Both the position numbers and the translations under genes were made by a program. The notes under the pieces were generated by a model. That model had not been told where the DNA came from. It made no database searches and worked only from the letters and a program-made list of their open reading frames with translations. From Nissolia schottii (Eukaryota > Streptophyta > Magnoliopsida > Fabales > Fabaceae): DNA of 64,000 nucleotides. The stretch is from assembly GCA_003254905.1 (NCBI GenBank), contig QANU01086265.1:464818-528817 (forward strand). Direction: 5' to 3'. How positions within the stretch are numbered: the stretch's first letter is position 1; each line of letters begins with the position of its first letter. Positions 23,011-34,651 of this stretch are shown here, piece after piece.

Positions 23011-26000
23011 ACCTTTTTATTTTTATTTTTTATTTATTTTGATTATAAATTTTAAAATAGAAAATTATACACAGTGATAATTTAAAAAGAAAACCGATAC
23101 ACAACAACTTATCTTTTTTGTTTTTTTTCCTTCTCTCTATGTTTTCTTTTGTGCATCACACCAAGAATAAATTGAGCATATGACTTATACAAATGGCAAA
23201 CTATTCAAGCCTCGCATTAGTTATTAAATGCCATTAATTTAATTAGTTAATTAATTATTCAATGTATTATTGGAGTGTGTTTCTTTTTAATTAAATAAGG
23301 ATATTTTTATGTACTTTCAATATATTTTCTTAATTTTTATGATGTTCAAAAATAAATGAAGAACTTGACATCATTAATCAGAAGTTTAAAGATTGAACAT
23401 TTGCAAATAGTCTGATATCAAATACATGATAGTGTCTGGTTTTTATTTATGGGTCTTATTTGGTAGAAGCAAAAATTCTCACTTTTACGAGATGGTTGTG
23501 GTGTGAAAATCACAACACACACGTGGTAAGTATATATTTATTTATTTATTTTTATTTATTATTTATCTTTTTTTTATTTATTCATTATTTATTTATTTTA
23601 TTTTTCTTATAGCATCTAATATTCAAGTTTAACCCAACTATAATGAACAATCATAAATGACAAACTTGTTCCACTGAAAAGCTCAAATTCCATACGAAAC
23701 ATCCTTAATCTTCGGTGGAAGTTTAAAGAATAATAATCATATAAGTAACTCTACATTGGTTTTACACTTTTTCATTTTTTACAATTTTGTTGTCATGGGC
23801 TGAAAATTTAATATATATATATATATATATATATAATTAATGTGGGTTGGCCAGCAAAACCATTTGGTGCCGAATTCAACTTGTATAATTGTCGATCCAT
23901 CTATTTCATGAACCAATTCAATCCAATTCGATTAATTTTAGTCCACCACAAATTAGACTAAATGGACCAGATTGACTCGTATACTCAGCTCTAAGTGCAC
24001 AAGGTATGTTTCATCTTGCTTTCTTGTTATCAATTATTATTATCATTATTATTATTAATTTATTATCATCGTTTTCTTCTTCTTGTTGTTATTGAAAGAA
24101 AGACATCGGCGATCCTTGCTATGAAATAAACAGACAAAACAGAGTCGATAATATCACGGATGCAGCGCTCAACTAGCATTAGCTTGTCGTTTAGATTTGT
24201 TTTTTCAATTTATTATACATTGCCTTATTCCCATTTCGTCGGAGACAAACGAAAATGTAATAAATGAATAGGAACGCCAAGTTTTGGATAAATGAGACAA
24301 ACAACATGCCTCGTAGAGATAGATGCTTCTGTTTGTTTGTTTTTTTTTTTAAATTGCGTATATATTCAATTGTATATATTAATTGTAATGCTAGATAAAC
24401 AATAATTGATAAACAATAATAGATACATCTACATGAACCATAGGTACTGCTTGGGTGGAGATTGGAAGAAGCACAAAATCTATTCCATTTATTTACCATG
24501 AGTTTAATATTTGTAGCAAAATTGTCAAGATTTTAATTTAAATCTTAGAATCTTATGATTTTATAATTTTAAAGAGATTAATCAATTTTACAACTATTAA
24601 TTAGATCAAATGGTCTTACAATTTAAATCATATTACAATTTTATGTTTTACTTTTTATTTTGTTTTTCTAATCTTATATAAGATATCAATTTTAGCAACT
24701 TTCTCAGTGAATACATAAAAATTGTGAATCTACAGGGAACAAGAGGGACGGGAAGAGCTCTGCCACTCAGTGCCTCTCAACTGACGTTGGGTTTGCAGAC
24801 AGCTCGATATATGCTAAGGGAACATGGTTGGTCTCGTTACAATGTTGGGCGATGCTAGAAATTCTGATTTGGGAGCTGTTGTGGCAGTATTGTGGATTGG
24901 GGGAAGATTAAGGGGTTAGAGACAATGGCAGGGAAAATAAATTGAATAAATTATTTAGGGTCATACCGATAAATTATGTGCAAGGTGGGTATGGTCCTTT
25001 GATTAGTTAAGAGATGTGAATGGTTTTTCAAAATTTAAGTAGAAAGTGAGTGTAGTTTCGATGAAATTTAGGGGAGGCTGATGTAATTATCTTTCTTTTT
25101 TTTTTTAACTACAAATAATGTGCTTTATCTCCATGATAATACGAAAATGTTAAATAATTTTACAAAATTTTCTTATAAATTCTCTTACCATCTTTAATAA
25201 ATGACACATGACCTCATTGGAACAAAATAATTTTTTTTTACCAATTATAGTTAATTAATAGAGTTTTTGTTTCAAGATATATTTAAATATTCTCGAGAAT
25301 GTTAACTTAAAAATGTTTTATACTTACGTTTGTTTCAATATATGAAATTTTTTTTTAATAAACTTATTTATTTGCTATCTCTTTTCATTCCCACCTCAAG
25401 GGTTGGGTATCTTAGAAATGAAATTAATATGCAAACAGACTAATTTATTTTTACTATTATTTGGTTTGTCTCTCCATTTTTTTTACACATATCTTCATGC
25501 AATAACATTGTTTCCACCCATTTTATCTTTCTAACACTATATTTAATTAATTTAAATGAGTTGAACAATATTTTAAAACTTAATTTATAGCTTCATATTG
25601 TTTGGTACAAACTGATTTTTTTTTCAAATTTATAATTGTTTGTTTTTACTTTTTAGAAGTGTAATTTTTGTTTTAAATAATAATAATAATAATATAATTA
25701 AACTTGTTGCGGATATTTTAATAATTAACAAACATATTTCTAAGAATAAATAATATCAATTAAACATATTTGTAATTTATTCATAAGAATCTAAAAAATA
25801 GTCTCAAAATCTATATTTGTGAAACAAATAAATTTTTTAAAATGACTAGAAATGACATTTCTAAAAATCAGATTCTTAATGTGATTTCTAGGAATAAATT
25901 TTTGTGCCTCAAGGGGATGCTCATGTAAAAGAATTTAACATTATTCCAAAAAAAAAAAATTATCCTTTTACACATTTACACGCAAAGAATTCAACGGAAC

Positions 26001-26240
26001 GAGCGGAGGCACTGGGCCCCATCTCCCCTCTTCCTTATAATACAAAGATAATAATCTTTAATATATAGTTTTTTCTATAAAAAAAATTACTATAATCTTT
26101 TTTTTAATTCACAGTTTATGTCCAAATTTCAACATTGAGGTTGCCACACGTGCAAAGCTAATGTCAAAATTTCAACTTACATTTATTTAATAACAATTAT
26201 TACTAACGTTACATATTTATTTAAGGAAAAAAAAAATTGG
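23011..26240. other. AT-rich intergenic DNA, no gene seen
   Basis: It contains TTTA-rich tracts (23,530-23,610), a TA run (23,811-23,835) and a GC-richer patch at 24,735-24,930 with no coherent frame. The open frames here look like chance products. Confidence 0.5.
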
Positions 26241-27234
26241 TCCATCAAGAGTTTGGATCATAGACTTTGTCCATACTACCCAAAATTCAAAATCCTCACT
26301 TCTAAACTAGTGGCTTAAAAAACAAAAAAAATGTAAGTATAATTAATGTTATTATTTTTAAAAAAATGCTATATATACACCCAATGTTATACACTCATGC
26401 ATACATCATTAATAATGTACAAATTTTATTCTTATGAATACACAAACATTATAAACTTATAAATGATATTCTCAATTATACTTAATTAAGTACACAAACA
26501 TTACATGCATTAAAATATAAATTTTATGTATATAAATATAAGATATATGTATGGTGTATACTTTTTTAACGTACGACTCTTATTTTTTTACTACTTTACT
26601 TTTAACTCTTACCACAATAGCTCTTTAAACCCGCCTCTCTTCACACTAACCCACTCTGTTCCAAGTTCCAATGAGAATTCCCAACAGAAATTACCAGCAA
26701 TTGTTTATTAAAAAAAAATAAAAAAATAAACCATGAANTCCATCAAGAGTTTGGATCATAGACTTTGTCCGTACTACCCAAAATTCAAAATCCTCACTTC
26801 TAAACTAGTGGATTAAAAAACAAAAAAATGTAAGTATAATTAATGTTATTATTTTTAAAAAAATGTTATATATACACTCAATGTTATACACTCATGCATA
26901 CATCATTAATAATATATAAATTTTATTCTTATGAGTACACAAACATTATAAACTTATAAATTATATTCTCAATTATACTTAATTAAATGTACAAACAGTA
27001 CATACATTAAAACATAAATTTTATGTATATAAATATAAGATATATGTATGGTGTATACTTTTTTAACGTATAACTCTTATTTTTTTACTACTTTATTTTT
27101 AACTCTTACCACAATAGCTCTTTAAACCCGCCTCTCTTCCCACTAACCCACTCTGTTCCAAGTTCCAATGAGAATTCCCAACAGAAATTACCAGCAATTG
27201 TTTATTAAAAAAAAATAAAAAAATAAACCATGAA
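26241..27234 (+). repeat. ~497-bp tandem duplication joined by a single N
   Basis: Copy 1 is 26,241-26,737 and copy 2 is 26,739-27,234. Both start TCCATCAAGAGTTTGGATCA and end AATAAACCATGAA. They differ by scattered substitutions, for example CCATACTACC against CCGTACTACC, and small indels. The only unknown base, at 26,738, sits exactly at the junction. It may be a real duplication or an assembly join of overlapping contig ends or haplotypes. Confidence 0.9.
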
Positions 27235-27598
27235 TTTATGGCCGTCTCTTGTGCGTTGGATCAAAATTCCTGCGTTGGATCAAAATTCCACTATGAGAAG
27301 AGATTTGAGAACTTGAAGAAACGGGAAATCACGAATCTGAAATCCTCTCCATTAAGGGTAACCAGAACAATAATCAGAAGAAGAAGAAAAAGAAAAAAAA
27401 AATCACTAATTTACAAATATACCCGGATTCATTACATCAAATTTGCAGCTCGGAAAAAAAGGAACTAGGGTTCAACACATGTTCATCTACAACAACAATA
27501 ATTTTTCCTTCTTTACATGAATTTGCTTCTCAAACATGATGTGATGTAGCTAAAGGGGAAGAGACACGGTGATGAAGATGTATCCAGGTTTCCTAATC

Positions 27599-27769
27599 CT
27601 AAGGGAGGAAACCAGAGAAAGGGAGAGGGGTAGTTGAGCGGTTGAGGGAGCCGAGGGGCTCCGTGGTTCTCTCTTGGACGGTGACCACCGTTTCCGCCAC
27701 CGACATCACGAACTCTATGGCCATTCTCACCATAGCTATGCACAGCTCTATTCTGTGGATCACCATCAT
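27599..27769 (-). CDS. Possible 56-residue small membrane-type protein, unknown
   Basis: The first ATG downstream of a minus-strand TATA box opens a 56-codon frame: MMVIHRIELCIAMVRMAIEF, then VMSVAETVVTVQERTTEPLG, then a Ser/Thr/Pro-rich tail ending PFSGFLP and TAG. Residues 3-31 are strongly hydrophobic and could form one membrane segment or a signal anchor. The 5' leader carries GA and CA repeats, common in plant 5' UTRs. I chose this start because it is the first of two adjacent ATGs. A different minus-strand frame across the same bases is also open, without family resemblance. I do not recognise a family; a chance frame is possible. Confidence 0.4.
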   Translation of the reverse strand: MMVIHRIELCIAMVRMAIEFVMSVAETVVTVQERTTEPLGSLNRSTTPLPFSGFLP

Positions 27770-27880
27770 CACTAGCTAGCTCTGTTTTCTCCCCTGTTTC
27801 CTCTGTTTTGAGTTTTTTTGTGTGTGTGTGTGTGTGTGTCTCTCTCTCTCTGTGCCCTTGTACTTGGGAACTGTGATGCT

Positions 27881-27890
27881 TTTTATATAT
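27881..27890 (-). promoter_or_regulatory. TATA box for the minus-strand small gene
   Basis: The minus strand reads ATATATAAAA about 112 bases upstream of the candidate start at 27,769. Downstream is a (GA)n(CA)n leader (+ strand (TG)n(TC)n at about 27,819-27,851). Confidence 0.45.
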
Positions 27891-29514
27891 GCTAGATCGT
27901 TGTTGGGGTTTCTATTTACCACTATCTGCCACAAAACCGTGGGAAGAACCGTGAAGAATTGCCCCCACTGAAACTAAGTAAAAAAAGAAAAGTATGCTAA
28001 ATCTTCTTATATAGCTTCTTACAAATTCTTTTATTACTTTTAAATTTTAATGAATGATACCAAATAATTTTTCCTTTATTTTGTACTCAATAATGCCATG
28101 TGTCATTAGGAGGATTCGTTGAAGAATGTAAGTTTTAGAAATCTTCTTCACAAAGGAAATAATGTCATTGGGTTGAAGTTGTTACTGCTAGCTTCAACTT
28201 TGCGTTTTGGGGGAAATGATTATTGGTTTGGTAATAATTTTTATATTATTTGAATTTATTAGTGGTAGGATATTGTGTTAATTTATTAATTGTTTATTAT
28301 TAAATAAAATTTAAATGAGATTTAAATTATATTAAAATCTCATTTAATAATAGATAATTAATGAATCTACCCGATGTTTCATAAATAATGAGTAGCATTT
28401 CTCTTCTTTCGCAAAAGAATAATACTCTCTCCTTTTTATAAGGGACTAACATTAAAAAAATGGAAGGAGTAATGAATCTCATGAATGAATTTTGACATAA
28501 TGTAGCTATGGGAATAATTATCAGTAAATCTCTTGTAAATGTTCCAAGATTAGAATATTAAAATCAGGTAATATTTAAATAATTTTTTATTTTGATTATC
28601 TATGTATACTGTTTTGCTTAGATTTACTTATTTCACCCAAAATTAAATATTTTTTTTACTTGAGTCATCTCCGCGTAAATATAATAATTAAAAATATTCT
28701 AATAAATAAATATTTAGTATTATTTAATAGTTTAGTTTTGATGTGTTTTCACATAAAAGTTTTAATATTTATTCAATATAATACATCAAGATTACTGTAA
28801 AGTTTAACTTTACGAATAATATAATCTGATTAGTTATATTAGACTATATAAAAATTACATTTACATTGCATCAAAATCTTTCTCATTATTTAATTATTTT
28901 AATCCAAGCAACATTGTTACCCAGTCAAAAGAAATATGATACCTTAACCGACCGTTATCTTTTTTCAGTTTTTTCTTCTTTGTTTGGTTTGCTTGTTTGT
29001 TTATTGGGAAAAAAAAGAAAGAAAGAAGAAAAAGAAAAAGAGTGCAATAAGCGACTGACAAGGGAGGCTTCTGGGAGCATACGTGTAAGTCACTGTAGAA
29101 ATTTGAATATAGGTTTGGTGGCTACGTTGTATTGCACTTTCGGCAGGGTAATTAATCTCTTAGGCCCATTAATGCAGAATTTGGAAATATTTGGAAGCCA
29201 ATAAGGAAGGACCAAGGTGTACGTTTTTTTGCTTTTTCACCCAAAGAAAAAAGAGAGAAGATGAATTGGGTTTTGGACAAAAGCATTAAAGTGGCTCTTC
29301 CTTGTACCCAAAAGCCAACAAAGCTGCTGCTCTCTCCTTTTCCAAATAAATATGCAGATTAGGACAATTATATTCCACGTGTAATTAGATGCTTCTATAA
29401 TCCCAATTGGAGGTAATATAAATGTTGAAATAGATCGAGCTATCCTTTGAATCCAATTACTCTAAATTAGGCTTTTTTTTTCTTACTTTTTTTTTTTTAG
29501 GAATTTGGGTTAAG
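27891..29514. other. AT-rich intergenic DNA, no gene seen
   Basis: No recognisable coding sequence. The longest + frame (28,866-29,204) is mostly poly-purine and T-rich low-complexity sequence. Confidence 0.5.
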
Positions 29515-30577
29515 TGTTAAACATTGTGGTGAATAGAGATAGTGACAAGGAAATATAAGAGATAAAGAATAACTAAGAATAATATAATTTATGATTGTGG
29601 TTTTGAATGTTAAGTACAAATGAATCAACTCATATTTATAAACTAGACATATTAAATAATAAATCAGAATATAATCAAACTAAAATAAAATTAAATCAAT
29701 TTAAGATAAGATAGGTAGCGAATCTTAACAGTTAAGATAAGAAAATATGAACAAATCTTTTCATGTTATTTTCTCACATGATAAAGATATGTTTGATCTC
29801 TCATCATTCATTGAGAATGTAAGACTCATGCATGACATAAACAATTAAAATATTGATGATGAGAGATCTAGCGTGAAATTGTCATGTGAGAAAAATGACA
29901 TGAGATGATTCATTCTCTAAGAAAATATCTTAATATTATATCTTGAATTATTCTCAACACTCTCCCTCAAGCTAAAGTTCATTGAGTTTTAAGCTTTTTA
30001 CAATTAAGTGGAGATTGTCGAGAAGGCAGGTGCGACAATGGGTGTTTGCACAGAGGCAGAAGCATAGGTAGTGACTATGCTTTGAGTTGAATGGAACCAA
30101 TAAAGACATCGATATGAGGTTGCATAGAGAAACCAAGAGCAACAATTAGAGTATGAGCACGATGACAATGAAATTTTGATGGTCAACACGTCAGAGTACG
30201 ATAAATTCAGCGGTATAAGTGGTGTAAGAAACAGAGTTTTGTAATGGAAAAAAAGAAACAGAGGGGTCAACAAGATTTATGAATGAGTTCCAATAACTTA
30301 GGGTAACAGAAGTAGATACGTGGCTCAAGGAGGATACCACGACTATAATACCATTTTAAATATTGTGGGTGAACGAGAATAGTGACAAGGAAATATAAGA
30401 GATAAAGAATAATTGAGAATAATATTATTGATGGTTTATGTGTTTTGAATGTTAAGTACAAATGAGTCAAAGCTTATTTATAAGCTAAATACATTAAATG
30501 ATAAATAAGAATATAATCAAATTAAGATAAACCTAAAATAATTTAAGATAAGATAAGTAAATATTTTAACAGTTACG

Positions 30578-30621
<44 letters not shown>

Positions 30622-30675
30622 TAACAAATAAGATAGAAAAATAACTTAACATTATATCTTGAATTATTCTCAATA
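29515..30675 (-). mobile_element. Collapsed Copia-type LTR element (two LTRs, non-coding interior)
   Basis: Two direct repeats, 29,515-29,959 and 30,354-30,675, share AATAGTGACAAGGAAATATA and AATATAATCAAA-type blocks and end ATATCTTGAATTATTCTCAA. On the minus strand the LTR begins TGTTGAGAATAATTCAAG right after the polypurine tract TTGAGGGAGAG (29,960-29,970), a typical Copia arrangement. ATGGTATTATAG next to the other LTR (about 30,343-30,354) resembles the initiator-Met primer-binding site TGGTATCAGAG. The interior is only about 395 bp with no gag-pol, so it is a deletion derivative or TRIM-like. The start of the upstream LTR is mutated (TA instead of TG). No target duplication was found. 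Confidence 0.75.
29755..29922. mobile_element. Fold-back MITE inside one LTR
   Basis: This segment is present in the left LTR and missing from the right one, which explains the length difference (445 against 322 bp). It is a large imperfect hairpin: CATGTTATTTTCTCACATGA and GATCTCTCATCAT on one arm pair with TGATGATGAGAGATC and TCATGTGAGAAAAATGACAT on the other. Confidence 0.75.
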
Positions 30676-32117
30676 AGGTTTAGGTGGTTTGGATATCCGA
30701 GAAAGAAACCTAAAAAAGCCTTGTAAGAAAAAGATTAGTAGCTTATTAGTTAGAGGGTAGAGGGAGACATAAAAAAATCATAAAGAAAATTATATTAAAA
30801 GAGATTTAGATGCTAATATCTTGAATACAAACATGGTATAAGACAAAATATTATATATGACGTCGTTTAATTCATATAGCCAACCCTAAATAGCGAAACA
30901 AAACTTAGTTGTTACTATAATTTTTTTTTTACCTTCTTTTCCCTAAAGTGTGAAGACCCAAAATCATTTACCTTACAAAAAATGCTATTTATATATCTTA
31001 TAAAATAACCTCCCAAGATACATCAAAACAGAGAAACAAATATTATAAAATAAATAAAAAACAAATATTACAAAATATAACAACAAACATTATTAAACAC
31101 AGAAAATGAACAATATTAAACATGTGTGCATAGACATATAGAAATATTTAGTGAAAATATTTGTTTATTCGTTTTGTAATAATATTAAATTCATATGTTT
31201 ACAGATACACAAAAATGTTCTTTTTTTTGTAATATTTACTTTTTTTTATTGAGTGGCTATTTTTAAAATTTATGTGCGAATTGTGAGACGGTTTATTTAC
31301 TTAAATATCACTTTGTGGGGCTTATTAATAAGATTATAAGTGACTCAAATCAAGTTTTTTAAACTCTAAAAAAAAAAACGAGTTAACCTTTTGAATCTGA
31401 GTTCAATTCAGCAAAAGTTGATTGATTTAACTACAATATTTGACTTAGTGTCATTTACAGACAAATTAATCACCTCATCCTCCACTGATTCACTCCATCA
31501 CCATCTAACTAACAATATAATAATGTTCGATTGCGGGCTAATTATAACAATTATGATATACATGACCGAGAGAAAGAACGAAAAGGTCTTTTAAACAAAT
31601 CAGAGGTGTCGGGACTAAGTGCACACTTTAATTTGGTTCTTATTGTTATAACAAGATCGAGAACAAAAACAAATGTATGAGGAATGGGCTTTTGGTGGGT
31701 CCATCAAGACATCTTGTAGTTATCTCGTTACTGTGTTGTTGTGTAGAAGACAAATCAAGCATAGATCGAACAATCAACAGCTTGCATCTTTTTTCGAATT
31801 TCTTTTGTAGCTAGCTAAGGCCCTTTTCGTCTACTTCAAAAGCAACAAGAACCCTCCACATAATGTCATGTTCATGTGATGTAAATGATAATGAAATTTG
31901 CCGAACGAAAAATACAAGCATTCCCCACACACCCCCTCATTTCTCAATAACTTTGTAAGAAATTAATAAATACCATTACGGAGAAATGTACTGTATAGTT
32001 TGACTCATGTCCATAGCACTCATGTTCTTTTGATGTGTTTTTTTTTCTAATCATTCTTGAGTTTTACTTGAAAAGGAAAAAGGTCAAAACTAGACTATCG
32101 AAATGCTAGTGACGGGT

Positions 32118-32123
<6 letters not shown>
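30676..32123. other. AT-rich intergenic DNA, no gene seen
   Basis: No recognisable coding sequence. It ends in a TA microsatellite that borders the sequence gap. Confidence 0.5.
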
Positions 32124-32164
<41 letters not shown>

Positions 32165-32865
32165 NNNNNNNNNNNNNNNNNNNNNNNNNNNNNNNNNNNN
32201 NNNNNNNNNNNNNNNNNNNNNNNNNNNNNNNNNNNNNNNNNNNNNNNNNNNNNNNNNNNNNNNNNNNNNNNNNNNNNNNNNNNNNNNNNNNNNNNNNNNN
32301 NNNNNNNNNNNNNNNNNNNNNNNNNNNNNNNNNNNNNNNNNNNNNNNNNNNNNNNNNNNNNNNNNNNNNNNNNNNNNNNNNNNNNNNNNNNNNNNNNNNN
32401 NNNNNNNNNNNNNNNNNNNNNNNNNNNNNNNNNNNNNNNNNNNNNNNNNNNNNNNNNNNNNNNNNNNNNNNNNNNNNNNNNNNNNNNNNNNNNNNNNNNN
32501 NNNNNNNNNNNNNNNNNNNNNNNNNNNNNNNNNNNNNNNNNNNNNNNNNNNNNNNNNNNNNNNNNNNNNNNNNNNNNNNNNNNNNNNNNNNNNNNNNNNN
32601 NNNNNNNNNNNNNNNNNNNNNNNNNNNNNNNNNNNNNNNNNNNNNNNNNNNNNNNNNNNNNNNNNNNNNNNNNNNNNNNNNNNNNNNNNNNNNNNNNNNN
32701 NNNNNNNNNNNNNNNNNNNNNNNNNNNNNNNNNNNNNNNNNNNNNNNNNNNNNNNNNNNNNNNNNNNNNNNNNNNNNNNNNNNNNNNNNNNNNNNNNNNN
32801 NNNNNNNNNNNNNNNNNNNNNNNNNNNNNNNNNNNNNNNNNNNNNNNNNNNNNNNNNNNNNNNNN
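32165..32865. other. Assembly gap of 701 N
   Basis: All bases are N. The left border is a (TA)n microsatellite (about 32,121-32,163), a usual cause of assembly breaks. The right border lies inside an RNase H fragment, so the gap probably hides the rest of a retroelement. Open frames spanning the N run are artefacts. Confidence 0.98.
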
Positions 32866-33135
32866 GCGAATCTGGGATATAATCGAGGTAGCTGGGTGTA
32901 AACGATTTTGACAGTTCTGGATAAGCTTTATAGCACTTTGTGAATCGCAATCAACTCGCATTTATTAAAAATCGTCACGCCAAGCAATATTTAATACATG
33001 TAAAATGCCCCACAACTCGGTTATGGTAATGGATGTCAAACCCAATTTGATCGAGAAGCCTTTAACAAAACTTTCTGATTCATCTCTAATCAGACCCCCG
33101 CATCATGCACTGCCAGAGCTAAGCATCGAAATTTA
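32866..33135 (-). pseudogene. RNase H-like (RVT_3) fragment, probably LINE-derived
   Basis: The minus strand reads GLIRDESESFVKGFSIKLGL, then TSITITELWGILHVLNIAWR, two stops, then MRVDCDSQSAIKLIQNCQNR before the gap. This matches the plant LINE-associated RNase H fold: the E of TELWG and the D of VDCDS are the expected acidic residues. A frameshift near the first strand and the TAA TAA pair show decay. Confidence 0.7.
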
Positions 33136-33564
33136 TAATATACTAACAATACATATCAAATTACCTTTTCAAAATATAATCAAGAATGGTTCCTATACTT
33201 TTAAAGTTATGTATGTGTGCGTTTATCAAAAAGTTATGTATGTGTGTTACATTAGTACAACAAAAAGAAATGATGAATGAAAAATAGAAAAACGTAAATA
33301 TGATAATTATTTTTCTATTAAGTGAAATTGATTTCATAAATCAAACAACGTCATTTTTTTTTAAAAAAAACCGAAATTTCTTTAAATGCTAAAAGAAAAT
33401 TACTGGTACTGGATAAGAAACTATTCAATGAAGCAATGGACGTGTCCTACCTGTCCTTAATCGTTAATTACTAAGGATATGAATGATTGAAGGAACAAAA
33501 TCGTCGAATCAATTATTGAATATGTTATAGATGTCACTTTCATCTTCTTGTGATATTTTTCTCA
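33136..33564. other. AT-rich spacer, no gene seen
   Basis: It contains a short direct repeat, AAAGTTATGTATGTGTG, at about 33,202 and 33,230. Nothing else is recognised. Confidence 0.4.
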
Positions 33565-34014
33565 AAGATATTTTATTCAATTTAATCCATTTTAAATTAA
33601 AATGAAAAAAATTTCAATTTAGTTCCCTTAGATTTCAATTTCGGTCAACTTCGTCCGTCTCAAATTTTTTTAGACAATTTTATCTCTTTCAATTCAAAAA
33701 ATCGGACACGTTACTCATTTCGTCTATTTCACTAACAGTGATTGATGATGTAACGATTAATAGAATGACGTGACATGTTAACCGCCACATCACCCCTTCT
33801 ACGTAAGCAAGCAAGACACATGAACCCCAACTTAGTCCTTCTCAATTTCAATTTCGGTCAACTTAGTTGCTCTCAAATTTTTTTGACTAATTTTGTCTAT
33901 CTCAATTTAAAAAATCAGTCTTGTTAGTCCTTCTATTCGCTTGACTAACAATGTTTATTGACGTGACAATTAACGTGATCACGTCACTCTGTTAACCGTT
34001 GAATTTTTTGAGTC

Positions 34015-34510
34015 ATTTATTAGTAACTCCTTTCAAGTATAAAATATACAAAATATATGCAACATCATATAACAATAACACTAGTAGCCTAATGGTTAAG
34101 GTGTTAATCTCACACACAGAAGGATGCTTATGTGGAAGGGGGTGACGTAACGATTAACAGAGCTATTAAAATTTTCATAGGCTTGACATAAATCTAATAA
34201 GGCACGTGGTTAAGGTGTCAGACTCACATATGGAAGGGGGTGACGTAATGGTTATCGAAGCTATTCAATTTTTAATAAGCTTAACATAAATCTAATAAAA
34301 CTATTAAAAATTTTATTTGTGTCCTTTTTTTTATAAAGACACTTGCTTGCTAGTGGCAAAAATTTAATTTTTTGAGTCATTTATTAGTAACACAGTTCAG
34401 ATATAAAATATATAAATATATGCAACATCATATAACTATAACACTAGTAGCCTAGTGGTTAAGGAGTTAGTCTCACACATGGAAGGATGCCTATGTGGAA
34501 GGGGGTAACA
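34015..34510 (+). repeat. Repeated modules with a tRNA A-box-like word
   Basis: TAGCCTAATGGTTAAGG (34,086) and TAGCCTAGTGGTTAAGG (34,448) lie in ~150-bp direct repeats beginning TTTTTTGAGTCATTTATTAG (34,010 and 34,371). A third, shorter module at 34,203 (GTGGTTAAGGTGTCAGACTC) is a tandem copy of about 110 bp. The word fits the Pol III A-box, but no B-box (GTTCGA) is present, so I do not call a tRNA or a SINE. Confidence 0.55.
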
Positions 34511-34651
34511 TAATGGTTAATTGAGTGACATGACACGTTAATCGTTATGTCAGTAGCCACTGTTAGTCAGGAAAACGGAAGGACTAACGATGTCGATTTT
34601 TTGAAGTGAGAGGGACGAAATTGACCGAAAAAATTTGGGAGGGACTAAGTT

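Noticed and set aside
24735..24930. Gene fragment in a GC-richer patch
   Set aside because: All frames contain stops and none gives a recognisable peptide.
28866..29204. 112-codon + frame
   Set aside because: Low-complexity Lys/Glu- and Leu-rich translation of purine and T-rich tracts, without splice or family evidence.
32090..32961. Three long frames of ~260-290 codons across the gap
   Set aside because: They consist of N-derived unknown residues plus translated TA repeats.
34081..34115. tRNA gene
   Set aside because: It has an A-box-like word only; no B-box, no cloverleaf and no anticodon arm.
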